64,000 nt of DNA, from NCBI RefSeq assembly GCF_000732615.1, contig NZ_JPGL01000007.1, forward strand, positions 186,001-250,000, read 5' to 3'. Under the pieces are notes generated by a model that saw only the letters and a program-made list of their open reading frames with translations, made no database searches and had not been told where the DNA came from. Both the position numbers and the translations under genes were made by a program. The DNA is from Burkholderia paludis (GTDB taxonomy: Bacteria; Pseudomonadota; Gammaproteobacteria; Burkholderiales; Burkholderiaceae). Shown here piece by piece: positions 42,034 to 51,154 of the stretch (its first letter is position 1; each line of letters begins with the position of its first letter).

Positions 42034-43467
42034 ATGAAACGCTACGAAACCCTCGCCCACACGATCGCCGAAGAAATCCGCAACGGCAACCTCGCCGTCG
42101 GCACGCGCCTGCCGTCGCTGCGGCAGCTCATCGCGCAACATGGCGTGAGCCAGTCGACGGTGTTTCGCGCGTACTACCTGCTCGAACAGTGGGGGCTGAT
42201 CCGCGCGCGCGAACGCTCGGGCTACTACGTCGCGCCGGGCGCGGAGCCGGAGGCGGGCCCGGCCGCGAAACGCCGCGCGAGCCGCGCGGGCGCCAAGCGC
42301 AAGGTCGACATCAGCAGCCTCGTGTTCTCCGTGCTCGACGCGGCCACGCAACCGGGCATCGTGCCGCTCGGCTCCGCGTTCCCGTCGCCGCACCTGTTTC
42401 CGCTGCCGCGTCTCGCGAAGTCGCTCGCACAGGCCACGCGGCTCGTCAGCCCGTGGAGCACGGTCGTCGACCTGCCGCCCGGCAACGAGGCGCTGCGCCA
42501 GCAGATCGCGCGGCGCTATCTCGCGACGGGCATCTCGCAGCCGATCGACGAGATCGTCGTCACGAACGGCGCGCTCGAGGCACTGAACCTGTGCCTGATG
42601 GCCGTCACGCGGCCCGGCGACGTCGTGGCCGTCGAAGCGCCCGGCTTCTACGCGGCGCTGCAGGCGATCGAGCGGCTCGACCTGCGCGCGGTCGAGATTC
42701 CCGTCGATCCGCGCACGGGCCTCGATCTCGATGCGCTCGCGCAAGCGCTCGACCGGCACGACATTCGCGCGTGCTGGTTCATGACCAATTTCCAGAATCC
42801 GACCGGCGTGACGCTGTCCGCCGGGAAGAAGCGCGCGCTCGTCGAGATGCTCGCCGCGCGCGACGTGCCGCTGATCGAGGACGACGTCTACGGCGAACTG
42901 CATTTCGGCCCCGACTACCCGCTGCCCGCGCGCGCGTTCGACCGGCACGGCCTCGTGATGCACTGCAGCTCGTTCTCGAAGACGCTCGCGCCCGGCTACC
43001 GGATCGGCTGGGCCGCCGCCGGCCGGTACGCCGAGAAGGTGCAGCGGCTCAAGCTGATGACGACGCTGTCGGCCAGCATTCCCGCGCAGGCCGGCGTCGC
43101 AAACTATCTCGAACACGGCGGCTACGACCGGCACCTGCGCAAGTTGCGCGGCGCGTTGCAGACGCAGCTCGACCGGATGGACGACGCGCTGCGCCGCTGG
43201 CTGCCGGCCGGCGTCGAATGGGTGCGGCCCGAGGGCGGCTACTTCCTGTGGCTCGCGTTCCCCGACGCGATCGACGCAATGGAACTGCACCGCCAGGCGA
43301 TCGCGCGCGGGATCAGCTTCGCGCCGGGGCCGCTGTTTTCCGCCACGCACGGTTTCGAACGCTGCGTGCGCGTGAACTTCGGCCATCCGTGGAGCCGCGA
43401 CATCGAACGCGCGATCCGCGTGCTGGGCGAGCTGGTCGCGCAGCCGTCGGTCCGCAAGGGCGGTTGA
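42034..43467 (+). CDS. MocR-type regulator (GntR helix-turn-helix plus aminotransferase domain)
   Basis: A 477-residue two-domain protein. Residues 1-70 are a GntR winged helix (LAVGTRLPSLRQLIAQHGVSQSTVFRAYYLLEQWGLIRARERSGYYV); residues about 95-470 are a fold-type I aminotransferase domain with the PLP lysine at 316 in CSSFSKTLAPGYRIGW, and NPTGVTLS earlier. MocR proteins use PLP-bound ligands to regulate genes for vitamin B6, GABA, taurine or transport. The start at 42034 was taken because the GntR domain begins there; the frame extends 38 codons upstream without a ribosome site. Targets are unclear; the genes alongside concern sulfur reduction. Confidence 0.92.
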   Translation: MKRYETLAHTIAEEIRNGNLAVGTRLPSLRQLIAQHGVSQSTVFRAYYLLEQWGLIRARERSGYYVAPGAEPEAGPAAKRRASRAGAKRKVDISSLVFSVLDAATQPGIVPLGSAFPSPHLFPLPRLAKSLAQATRLVSPWSTVVDLPPGNEALRQQIARRYLATGISQPIDEIVVTNGALEALNLCLMAVTRPGDVVAVEAPGFYAALQAIERLDLRAVEIPVDPRTGLDLDALAQALDRHDIRACWFMTNFQNPTGVTLSAGKKRALVEMLAARDVPLIEDDVYGELHFGPDYPLPARAFDRHGLVMHCSSFSKTLAPGYRIGWAAAGRYAEKVQRLKLMTTLSASIPAQAGVANYLEHGGYDRHLRKLRGALQTQLDRMDDALRRWLPAGVEWVRPEGGYFLWLAFPDAIDAMELHRQAIARGISFAPGPLFSATHGFERCVRVNFGHPWSRDIERAIRVLGELVAQPSVRKGG

Positions 43468-43567
43468 AGCGCGCACGGTACACGGCGCCTGCCGCCCGCA
43501 CCGCGGCCGTGCATGCGATGCGCGCGCGGGTTACAGTGCTGATCCCGCCGCTCCGCCACGATTGCCC

Positions 43568-43963
43568 ATGAGCCCACTGCCCTACCTCGATCACGACGCG
43601 CTGTTGACACTGACCGCCGAAGCCGCGCACGTCACGCAGCCGTGCACGTGCACGAAAACGCCGCTCGCCGGATGGACGACGCTGCCGCTGTCGCTGCAGG
43701 ACGCGCAACTGACCGAAGTGGCCACGCTCGCGCCGCCGGACGATCCCGAGCCGACCTACGCCGAACATCACCCGGCCGGCACGCACTACGCGTCGGACGA
43801 TGCGCCGATCGCCCTGCGCCATTTCCCGTACAACCGCTGCACCGTCAGCCGCTGCCGCACGTGCGGCCGCCTGTTCCTGCGCTATCAGGAAGGCGGCGGC
43901 TACTTCATCGACCAGCGCATCCGCGCGCTCGATCCGGCGCTCGTCGTCGACGCCGACGCCTGA
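43568..43963 (+). CDS. Zinc-ribbon-like hypothetical protein
   Basis: A 131-residue cytoplasmic protein. Cysteines occur as TQPCTCTK near the N-terminus and as NRCTVSRCRTCGRLFLRYQEGGGYFIDQR towards the end, the latter a compact ribbon-like metal site. The protein lacks a recognisable catalytic motif. The ATG at 43568 was preferred over TTG two codons earlier. It lies between the MocR gene and cysI on the same strand, and such small proteins are often conserved beside sulfite reductase in Burkholderia, but the role is unknown. Confidence 0.75.
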   Translation: MSPLPYLDHDALLTLTAEAAHVTQPCTCTKTPLAGWTTLPLSLQDAQLTEVATLAPPDDPEPTYAEHHPAGTHYASDDAPIALRHFPYNRCTVSRCRTCGRLFLRYQEGGGYFIDQRIRALDPALVVDADA

Positions 43964-44159
43964 ACCCGCCGCGCGCATGCGCGCGTGCCCGTCCCCGCGC
44001 CGGCTTCGCGCCGGCCGTCTGCTGCGCCCTTTTCGTCCCGATCTGCTGCTTGTCCCGCCGCCCGGCGTTCCCTACGCTGTCTCCGGTTGCCCGACACCCG
44101 TCGCAACGTCTCTCCCGAGCCGCACGCTTCGCGCCGCGGCGCCTCTTGCGTATCACGTC

Positions 44160-45944
44160 ATGTATCGATATACCGTTTTCGACCGGGCGCTCGTGCACAG
44201 CCGCGCCGCCCAGTTTCGCGACCAGCTCGAACGCTGGCAGCACGGCACGCTGAGCGAGGACGCGTTCCGGCCGCTGCGCCTGCAGAACGGCTGGTACGTG
44301 CAGCGCCACGCGCCGATGCTGCGCGTCGCCGTGCCGTACGGCGAGCTGTCGAGCGCGCAGTTGCGCGTGCTCGCACGCATCGCGCGCGACTACGACGTGC
44401 CCGACGACGCCACCTACCGCGCCGCGTGCGACGCGCAGGCCGCGCTCGGCACGCTGCGCCTGCCGACCCGCAGCGCGCACTTCACGACGCGCACCAACGT
44501 GCAGTTCAACTGGATTCCGCTCGCGAAGGCAGCCGACGTGATGGACCTGCTCGCGACCGTCGACATGCACGGCATCCAGACCAGCGGCAACTGCATCCGC
44601 AACATCTCGTGCGACGAGCGCGCCGGCGTCGCGCCGGACGAGATCGCCGACCCGCGCCCGTTCGCCGAAGTGATGCGCCAGTGGACGACGCTGCATCCCG
44701 AGTTCGCGTTCCTGCCGCGCAAGTTCAAGATCGCGATCACCGGCGCGACGGAAGACCGCGCGGCCACCGACTGGCACGACGTCGGGCTGAAGCTCGTGCG
44801 CGACGCGGCCGGCGAGCTCGGCTTTCGCGTCAGCGTCGGCGGCGGGATGGGCCGCACGCCGACGATCGCGACGCTGCTGCGCGCATTCCTGCCGTGGCGC
44901 CACGTGATGAACTACATCGAGGCGATCGTCCGCGTGTACAACCGCTACGGACGCCGCGACAACAAGTACAAGGCGCGGATCAAGATCCTCGTGAAGACCG
45001 AGGGGCAGCGCTACATCGACGACGTCGAGGAGGAGTTCCGCCAGATCGTCGAACACGACGGCGGGCCGCATACGATTCCGCAGGTCGAGTTCGACCGCGT
45101 CGCCGCATCGTTCGTCCCGCCGCGCGTCGCGCCGCGCACGTCCGGCCTGCGCGACGCAAGCGCGCGCGCGTCGGCGCACGCGGCCCGCCATCCGGCGTTC
45201 GCACGCTGGCTCGCACGCAACGTCGCGGAGCACCGCGACCCGGCGCTGCGCATCGTCACGCTGTCGTTCAAGCGCCGCCTGCAGGCGCCGGGCGATGCGA
45301 CGCCGGACCAGCTCGACGCGCTCGCCGATCTCGCCGAGCGCTTCTCGGCCGGCGAGGCGCGCGTCACGCACACGCAGAACGTCGTGCTGCCGTGGGTGCA
45401 TGTGGACGACCTGTTCCCGCTGTGGGAAAACGCGCGCGAGATCGGGCTTGCCAGCGCGAACGTGGGACTGCTGACGGACATGATCGCGTGCCCGGGCGGC
45501 GACTTCTGCGCGCTGGCGAACGCGCGCTCGATCCCGATCGCCGATGCGATCGCCGAGCGCTTCCAGGATCTCGACATGCTGCACGACGTCGGCGACATCG
45601 ACCTGCACATCAGCGGCTGCATCAACTCGTGCGGCCATCACCACAGCGGCCACCTCGGCATCCTCGGCGTCGACAAGGACGGCGCGGAGTGGTACCAGGT
45701 CACGCTCGGCGGCTCGGACGGCTCCAGCGCGAGCGGCCCCGCACGTCCCGGCAAGGTGATCGGCCCGTCGTTTTCGGCGGACGAAATCGTCGACGTCGTC
45801 GATGCGATCGTCCACACCTATCTCGACGCGCGGATCGATGCAGACGGCCGCAGCGAACCCTTCATCGACACGGTGCGCCGCATCGGCCCCGAACCCTTCA
45901 AGGCCGCCGCGAACGACGCGCGCCATCAGGTGGAGCACGCATGA
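44160..45944 (+). CDS. cysI: Assimilatory sulfite (nitrite) reductase hemoprotein
   Basis: A 594-residue siroheme/4Fe-4S hemoprotein reducing sulfite to sulfide (or nitrite to ammonia). Two copies of the reductase repeat are present, and the cluster/siroheme ligands are Cys444 and Cys450 in ACPGGDFC and Cys487 and Cys491 in CINSCGHHHSGHLG. Basic substrate-binding positions appear in TTRTNVQFNWIPL and FKIAITGATEDRA. The length matches CysI. The start MYRYTVFDRAL is the normal CysI-type N-terminus. The next gene overlaps by four bases (ATGA) and encodes DUF934, the usual CysI companion in beta-proteobacteria. A CysJ-like flavoprotein is not adjacent, but a similar domain is fused to NasA at 57241. 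Confidence 0.93.
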   Translation: MYRYTVFDRALVHSRAAQFRDQLERWQHGTLSEDAFRPLRLQNGWYVQRHAPMLRVAVPYGELSSAQLRVLARIARDYDVPDDATYRAACDAQAALGTLRLPTRSAHFTTRTNVQFNWIPLAKAADVMDLLATVDMHGIQTSGNCIRNISCDERAGVAPDEIADPRPFAEVMRQWTTLHPEFAFLPRKFKIAITGATEDRAATDWHDVGLKLVRDAAGELGFRVSVGGGMGRTPTIATLLRAFLPWRHVMNYIEAIVRVYNRYGRRDNKYKARIKILVKTEGQRYIDDVEEEFRQIVEHDGGPHTIPQVEFDRVAASFVPPRVAPRTSGLRDASARASAHAARHPAFARWLARNVAEHRDPALRIVTLSFKRRLQAPGDATPDQLDALADLAERFSAGEARVTHTQNVVLPWVHVDDLFPLWENAREIGLASANVGLLTDMIACPGGDFCALANARSIPIADAIAERFQDLDMLHDVGDIDLHISGCINSCGHHHSGHLGILGVDKDGAEWYQVTLGGSDGSSASGPARPGKVIGPSFSADEIVDVVDAIVHTYLDARIDADGRSEPFIDTVRRIGPEPFKAAANDARHQVEHA

Positions 45945-46396
45945 CGCAAACCACGGACAACGACATCGACAACGCCGGCACGCGCGCACGCATCCGGCTG
46001 CTGACGCCGGCCGAGCACGACGGCGACCCGCGGCGGCACGCCGACGCGACGCTGACGATCGGCAACGACGCGGAACTGCCGCCGCTCGCCTCGCAAATCG
46101 CGCAGGCATCGCGCATCGACCTGCAGTTTCCGTCGTTCACCGACGGCCGCGCGTACAGCCAGGCGTACCTGCTGCGCAAGCGCTACGGCTTCGCCGGCGA
46201 CCTGCGCGCGACCGGCGACGTGCTGATCGACCAGTTGCTGTTGATGGAGCGCACGGGGTTTTCGAGCGCGGTGCTCGGCGACGGTACGGACCTCGCGGCC
46301 GCGCGCCGGCAGCTCGACCGGTTTCCGGGCTTCTATCAGCGCGATGCGCGCACGGAAACGCCGCTTCAGGACGCCCCGACGCAGCCCGGAAAATGA
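45941..46396 (+). CDS. DUF934 protein, cysI partner
   Basis: A 151-residue protein of the DUF934 family: LQFPSFTDGRAYSQAYLLRKRYGFAGDLRATGDVLIDQLLLMERTGF is the family core. DUF934 genes almost always follow cysI in betaproteobacteria and gammaproteobacteria without a classical cysJ, and it is thought to support electron transfer or assembly, but this is not settled. The ATG overlaps the cysI stop by four bases, so translation is coupled. No membrane segment or signal. Confidence 0.92.
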   Translation: MTQTTDNDIDNAGTRARIRLLTPAEHDGDPRRHADATLTIGNDAELPPLASQIAQASRIDLQFPSFTDGRAYSQAYLLRKRYGFAGDLRATGDVLIDQLLLMERTGFSSAVLGDGTDLAAARRQLDRFPGFYQRDARTETPLQDAPTQPGK

Positions 46397-46475
46397 AACG
46401 GGCGGCACACTGGCCGCCCGCACGGGAAATCGCAAGCCCTCCGGCCGGCGCCCGCCGCGAAGCGGACGCCGGCGT

Positions 46476-47756
46476 TCAGCGCGCCGCCACCGGCTTGCCG
46501 AACCCTTCGAGAATCTTCTTCTCGAGCGCGAGGTAATCGCGGCCGAAGTGGTGATCGCCCTGCGTCTTGATCACGTCGGCGCCGGTGTTCGCGAGCGCCG
46601 GGCACATCGTGTCCTTCTCTTCCGCGCCATAGAAGCACTGCACGAGCTGCGGCGGCACCTTCGCGATTTCCGGCGCGACCTTCAGCGCCTTGTCGCTCGC
46701 GGGCATGCCGAGCCAGCCCGTCACGCGGATCTGGAAATCGGCGGCGGGCGCGAAGCCGAGCAGCGACATCACCGCGACCTTGTCGCGCAGGTCGCCCGGC
46801 AGCCGGTTGTAGGCGAACGGCATCACGTCGGCGCCGAACGAGTAGCCGACCAGCGCCACGCGGTTCGCATGCCAGCGCGCCATGTAGGTGCGCATCACGC
46901 GCGCGAGATCCCGGCTCACCTGCGCCGGCGGCTTCTCGCTCCAGAAATAGCGCAGGCTGTCGATGCCGACCACCGACACGCCGTCGCGCTGCAGCGCCTC
47001 GCCGATCGTCTTGTCGAGATCGCGCCAGCCGCCGTCGCCCGAGATCACGATCGCGAGCTGGCCGCTGCCGCCCTTGGCCGGCAGCTCGACGAGCGGCAGG
47101 TCCGACACGTCGAGCTCGTCGCCGCTGCCGCTGTCGCGCAGGTGCGACGTGACGAGCGACACGAGTTTCGCGGTGTCGCCCGAGGCGGCCGTCTCGACGA
47201 AGCCCGGCATCGCGCGGCGCACGATCGTCGGATCGGGCGCGCACGGCTTGAAGCGCGGATCGAGCTTCGCGGCAGGATCGACCGATACCGCGCCGGCGAT
47301 CGTGTTCTCCGGCGCCATCGACAGGATCTGCTTCGCGATCGCACCGCCCTGGCCCACGCCCGCGACGATCGGCGTGAAATAGCGCGACGATTGCACGAGG
47401 CGTTCAAGCTGGTGGCTGACCGCCTCGGCGTCGCCGTCGAGGTGGTGGCAGGCCTCCTGCTTCTGCGCGAGATTCATCGCGTAGCGCTCCGAATCGACGC
47501 CGACCGTCATCGCGCCAGCCTTGGCGAGCGCATCGGCGGCCTGCTGGTCGGCCGCGTTCCAGCCGGCCTCGCGGGAGAACAGCACGACGAAACCGCGCAG
47601 CGGCCCGTTCGGACGCGTCACGGTCACGGGCCCGTAGCGGCCGCCCGACACGGTTTCGGCCTTCACTGCAACCGGCTGCGTGGCGCACGCGGCGCCGGCC
47701 AGCATCATTCCCGCGCAGGCGGCTGCCGCCCGCGCGATTCCCTTCTTCAACATCAT
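46476..47756 (-). CDS. acvB: AcvB/VirJ-family periplasmic protein (lysyl-phosphatidylglycerol hydrolase type)
   Basis: A 426-residue exported protein. A signal peptide (1-26, ending GAACA) precedes two tandem alpha/beta-hydrolase-like halves; the C-terminal half is VirJ-like and carries the nucleophile elbow GYSFG (VALVGYSFGADVMPFAYNRLP), a late DHHFG histidine and a GWRDLDKTIGEAL motif. AcvB of Agrobacterium and AtvA of Rhizobium hydrolyse lysyl-phosphatidylglycerol made by LpiA/MprF. Its first ATG overlaps the stop of mprF by three bases, so the synthase and the presumptive hydrolase are made together and can adjust membrane charge, with effects on acid and cationic peptide tolerance. Confidence 0.9.
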   Translation of the reverse strand: MMLKKGIARAAAACAGMMLAGAACATQPVAVKAETVSGGRYGPVTVTRPNGPLRGFVVLFSREAGWNAADQQAADALAKAGAMTVGVDSERYAMNLAQKQEACHHLDGDAEAVSHQLERLVQSSRYFTPIVAGVGQGGAIAKQILSMAPENTIAGAVSVDPAAKLDPRFKPCAPDPTIVRRAMPGFVETAASGDTAKLVSLVTSHLRDSGSGDELDVSDLPLVELPAKGGSGQLAIVISGDGGWRDLDKTIGEALQRDGVSVVGIDSLRYFWSEKPPAQVSRDLARVMRTYMARWHANRVALVGYSFGADVMPFAYNRLPGDLRDKVAVMSLLGFAPAADFQIRVTGWLGMPASDKALKVAPEIAKVPPQLVQCFYGAEEKDTMCPALANTGADVIKTQGDHHFGRDYLALEKKILEGFGKPVAAR

Positions 47757-50347
47757 GAACGCCGACCTCCAGCCAGCAATGACAGATCCGCCAGCGTGAC
47801 GAACACGCCGACCGTGCCCGAGGCCGCGAGGTAACGCGGCTCCCAGTGCGGTTCGAACTTGCTCTTGAATGCGCGCAAGCCGCGGAAGTTGTAGAAGCGG
47901 CCGCCGAAGCGCCAGACCATCAGGCCGAGCCGGTGCCACGGCGACGGCATCTTGGCCGCCCCCATCCCCGAGAACGGCGCGATGCCCAGGCTCAGCTTGC
48001 GGAAGCCCGCCTCCTTCAGATGCAGCGCGAGCTGCGTGAACAGATACTCCATCGCGTACGGCGATGCGTCCGGCAGATGGCGCATCACGCCGACCGTCGC
48101 CTCGGTGTTGAGGTCGGTCGTCATGAACGTGACGAACGCGATCGGCTTGTCGGCCTGCCGCACCAGCATCACCGACTGCGTCGCGAGATAGCCGTCGTGG
48201 AATGCGGCGACCGAGAAACTCTTCTCGCGCGCGTCGCGGCTGTCGAGCCAGCCGTCCGAGATGTCGCGCAGCCCCGGCAGCGCGGCCGGCACGTCACACG
48301 GCGCGATCACCTCGACCGTCAGCGCATCCTTGTCGCCGCGGCGCAGCGCATAGCGCAGGTGCGACCGGTTCGATCCCTTCAGGTCGAACTGGTCGAGCGC
48401 GATATGCGCTTCCTCGCCCAGCTTCATCAGCGTGAGCCCGGCGTCGAGATACAGCGGCAGCGCGTTCGCGCGCACCTGGTAGAACGCCGCGCGGCCGCTG
48501 TGCGCGTGCGCGAGCGCGATGAACTTGCCGATCAGCGCCGGCCACTCCTCGCGCGGCCCGACCGGGTCGTGCAGCGCGGCCCACGTGCGGCCGTACTTCG
48601 CGTACATCAGGAAGGCCTGGCGCGATTCCGAGAACAGGAACGACTTGTCGCCCATCAGCGCGAGGCCCGCATCGCTGCATTCCTGCGCGCGAATGATCCG
48701 CTCGGCGTCGGACAGGTCCTGCGGCGCGGGCTTCACGAAGCGGCCGGGCGCCGGGCGCAGCAGTTGCCACAGCGCGAACAGCGCGACGAACACGCCGGAC
48801 GCGAGCGTCGCGCGCAGCGCACGCGGCGCGCGCGCGTCGAACGAGAAATGCGACCACAGCTCGCGCGTGTACGGCACGTCGCGGAACGCGAAGAACAGCA
48901 CCCACACGGCCAGGATCAGCACCATCGTCACCGACACGAACCAGCTCACCGTGAAGCGCTCGGCGAGCAGCGACGAATGACGGTTGAAGCGGCGGCGGCT
49001 CACGATCAGCAGCACCAGCAGCGTGCCGAGCACGCCGGCCTCGACGAACGCGAGGCCCTTTGCCAGCGACAGCGCGAGGCTCGCCAGCGTCAGCGCGAAG
49101 GTCATCCACCACGCGCCGTCGAGCCGGCGCAGCAGCCCGCGCGCGACGAACAGCAACGCGACGCCGAGCACGCTGCAGATCACCTGCGAGCCTTCGAGCA
49201 CCCACAGCGGCACGATATGACGCAGGATCGCGATCCGGTGCCAGAACGCGGGCGTCGCGCTCGAGATCACCAGCATCCCGCCGACCGCGAACGTCACGAG
49301 GCTCAGGAACACCGGCGCGAGCTGCGACACGCGCACGGCCTGCCGCGTCACCAGCCGGCGCCGCAGCGCGCGGCCCTCGAAACCGGCCAGCAGGCCGGCC
49401 GACAGCACGAGCGGCACGCCGAAATAGATCGCGCGATACGCGATCAGCGCGGCCACCATCACGTGCGCGGGCACTTCGCGGCCGAGCGTGAAGACCATCG
49501 CGGCCTCGAACACGCCGATCCCGCCCGGCGTATGGCCGATCATCCCGAGCAGCAACGCCGCCGCGTAAACGGTGATGAAGGTCGGGAAACCGACCGGCGC
49601 GGCCGGCAGCAGCACCCACAGCGTCAGGCCCGCCGCGACGACGTCCAGCACCGCGTAGACGACCTGCGCGACGAGATCGCGCCGCGCCGGCACGTCGAAC
49701 GACAGCCACTTGAAGCGGGTGACGACCGGACGCGCGGTGTTGCCGCACATCGCGACCAGCGCGGCCATTGCGACGAGCAGCGCGGCGCCGGTCCACGTCA
49801 GCACGCCCGGCACGACGTGCAGCATCTCGGCCAGGGCCTCCGGCACGCAAACCATGCCGACGGCGGTCATCAGCACCATCGCGAGCGCCAGCGTGCCGCT
49901 CGTAAACACCGTCATCCGGCCGATCTGCGCGGGCGTGACGCCCGACACGCCGTACACGCGCGCGCGGACCGCGCCGCCCGTCAGCGCACCGAAGCCGGTC
50001 GCGTTGCCGAGCGCGGACCCGGCGATCGCGCCGATCCACAGCGCGGCGCGCGGCACTTTCGCGGCAACGTAGCGCAGGCCGACGGCATCGCGGGCGACGA
50101 GCGCGAGATAGCTGAGCGCGGTCGCGGCCAGCGACGCACTCCACTCGCCGGCGGACATGTGACGCAGCTGGCGGATCACCGACCGGTAGTCGACCGATTC
50201 CGACAGATGCTGGAAAACCACGATCAGCAGCAGGCCGATGCCGAGCGCGAGCAGCGGCGACAGCACGCGTTCGTTGCGGATCAACGCCCGGGCACGGGCG
50301 ATCACCGCCGCGGCGCGGCCGGGCGAACCAGAGTGGCGGGAAGACAT
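47753..50347 (-). CDS. mprF: Phosphatidylglycerol lysyltransferase, flippase and synthase domains
   Basis: An 864-residue inner membrane protein. The N-terminal ~540 residues contain about 14 hydrophobic spans forming the flippase part (GNATGFGALTGGAVRARVYG, GMIGHTPGGIGVFEAAM); the C-terminal ~310 residues form the GNAT-like synthase (RIIRAQECSDAGLALMGDKSFLFSESRQAFLMY, GREEWPALI, SLGIAPFSGM, LRAFKSKFEPHWEPRY) that transfers lysine from lysyl-tRNA to phosphatidylglycerol. Modified lipid lowers the negative surface charge and gives resistance to cationic antimicrobial peptides. It is first in a coupled operon with acvB. The promoter should lie in the 470-base gap upstream (50348-50815). Confidence 0.95.
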   Translation of the reverse strand: MSSRHSGSPGRAAAVIARARALIRNERVLSPLLALGIGLLLIVVFQHLSESVDYRSVIRQLRHMSAGEWSASLAATALSYLALVARDAVGLRYVAAKVPRAALWIGAIAGSALGNATGFGALTGGAVRARVYGVSGVTPAQIGRMTVFTSGTLALAMVLMTAVGMVCVPEALAEMLHVVPGVLTWTGAALLVAMAALVAMCGNTARPVVTRFKWLSFDVPARRDLVAQVVYAVLDVVAAGLTLWVLLPAAPVGFPTFITVYAAALLLGMIGHTPGGIGVFEAAMVFTLGREVPAHVMVAALIAYRAIYFGVPLVLSAGLLAGFEGRALRRRLVTRQAVRVSQLAPVFLSLVTFAVGGMLVISSATPAFWHRIAILRHIVPLWVLEGSQVICSVLGVALLFVARGLLRRLDGAWWMTFALTLASLALSLAKGLAFVEAGVLGTLLVLLIVSRRRFNRHSSLLAERFTVSWFVSVTMVLILAVWVLFFAFRDVPYTRELWSHFSFDARAPRALRATLASGVFVALFALWQLLRPAPGRFVKPAPQDLSDAERIIRAQECSDAGLALMGDKSFLFSESRQAFLMYAKYGRTWAALHDPVGPREEWPALIGKFIALAHAHSGRAAFYQVRANALPLYLDAGLTLMKLGEEAHIALDQFDLKGSNRSHLRYALRRGDKDALTVEVIAPCDVPAALPGLRDISDGWLDSRDAREKSFSVAAFHDGYLATQSVMLVRQADKPIAFVTFMTTDLNTEATVGVMRHLPDASPYAMEYLFTQLALHLKEAGFRKLSLGIAPFSGMGAAKMPSPWHRLGLMVWRFGGRFYNFRGLRAFKSKFEPHWEPRYLAASGTVGVFVTLADLSLLAGGRRS

Positions 50348-50815
50348 AGATTATTCAGTGGCGATGCATAGCGTGTCGCGGCGCAAGCGGCCCAGGCGGC
50401 GACGAATCTGGTTGTTCTGCGTGGGCGGTCGGCCGGAAGAAAAGGCAGGGAACGCCTGAATCAGAACTTACAAGTATACGGGCTTTATATTACAAAATCT
50501 TTCCGATTCGCATTGTGCGGTTTTGTGGCTTCCCGGGCACGTAAACATCGCATCAAAATCGTGCGGCCGAAAACGCAAGGTGCGCATGATACAGGGAACC
50601 GGGGCGGGTTTTTCGTCGGACGAATGACGAGCCCTGCATTTAGGGGAAATTCTTCCGGCCGCGCCGAACAGGCGAGCACGAATTCGCGGGAGCGCGGTAT
50701 TGGAGGCAATGGGGACAGGCGGGATGATGTGGCGCCCATTTCCGGCAGAACAGAAAAATCGACACTGCCGGGGCGCCCCGGACGGGGTCCTCCCCTGTAT
50801 TGGCGCCCTTCCGGA
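50348..50815. other. Intergenic region with mprF promoter
   Basis: No supportable gene. It contains an AT-rich tract TTATATTACAAAATC near 50485-50500, reading towards mprF, and the end of the SMR gene at 50816 on the other side. Short frames here (for example minus 50485-50739) look random. Confidence 0.5.
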
Positions 50816-51154
50816 TTACGCCACCCGCGTAACCATCCAGACGCCGATCAGGATGACGAGCGCGCCAACGGCCTGCATGGGCCGCAACAGATGTTCGTGC
50901 ACCGCCGTGAACGACAGCACGACGAGCATCGAAACCGCCACCATCGTCGGGTAGGCAATGCCGAGCGACGTCTTGCGCAGCGCGACCGCGTAAAGCACGA
51001 ACCCGACGCCGTAAGCGCCAATGGCCGCGCCACGTACAATCCACGGCAAGACGCTCGATTCGCCGAGCGCGATTCCCTTGAGCGCAGCCACCCTGAGCAA
51101 CACGCTGGCAAGCCCGCCGAACACACCACTCGCAATCACGATCAGCCAGTTCAT
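50816..51154 (-). CDS. SMR/EmrE-like small membrane transporter
   Basis: A 112-residue, four-span membrane protein of the small multidrug resistance/DMT type. Helix 1 is WLIVIASGVFGGLASVLLRVAAL; the later LYAVALRKTSLGIAYPTMVAVSML and GALVILIGVWMVTR match the SMR layout, though the conserved membrane Glu of EmrE is not obvious in helix 1. Its start overlaps the upstream stop (TAATG) and GGAGG precedes it, so it belongs to the operon with the genes at 51154 and 52356. Small SMR-type proteins also act as lipid-linked sugar flippases (ArnE/F, GtrA/Rv3789-like); given its neighbours this is the likelier role. Confidence 0.82.
   Translation of the reverse strand: MNWLIVIASGVFGGLASVLLRVAALKGIALGESSVLPWIVRGAAIGAYGVGFVLYAVALRKTSLGIAYPTMVAVSMLVVLSFTAVHEHLLRPMQAVGALVILIGVWMVTRVA

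Noticed and set aside
40938..43571. Very long plus-strand open frame (877 codons)
   Set aside because: It overlaps the real TonB-like and MocR genes out of frame; composition is Arg/Ala/Pro-rich, as in shadows of high-GC genes.
47846..50371. Long frame antisense to mprF
   Set aside because: Arg/Gln/His-rich translation without domains; mprF on the opposite strand is unambiguous.
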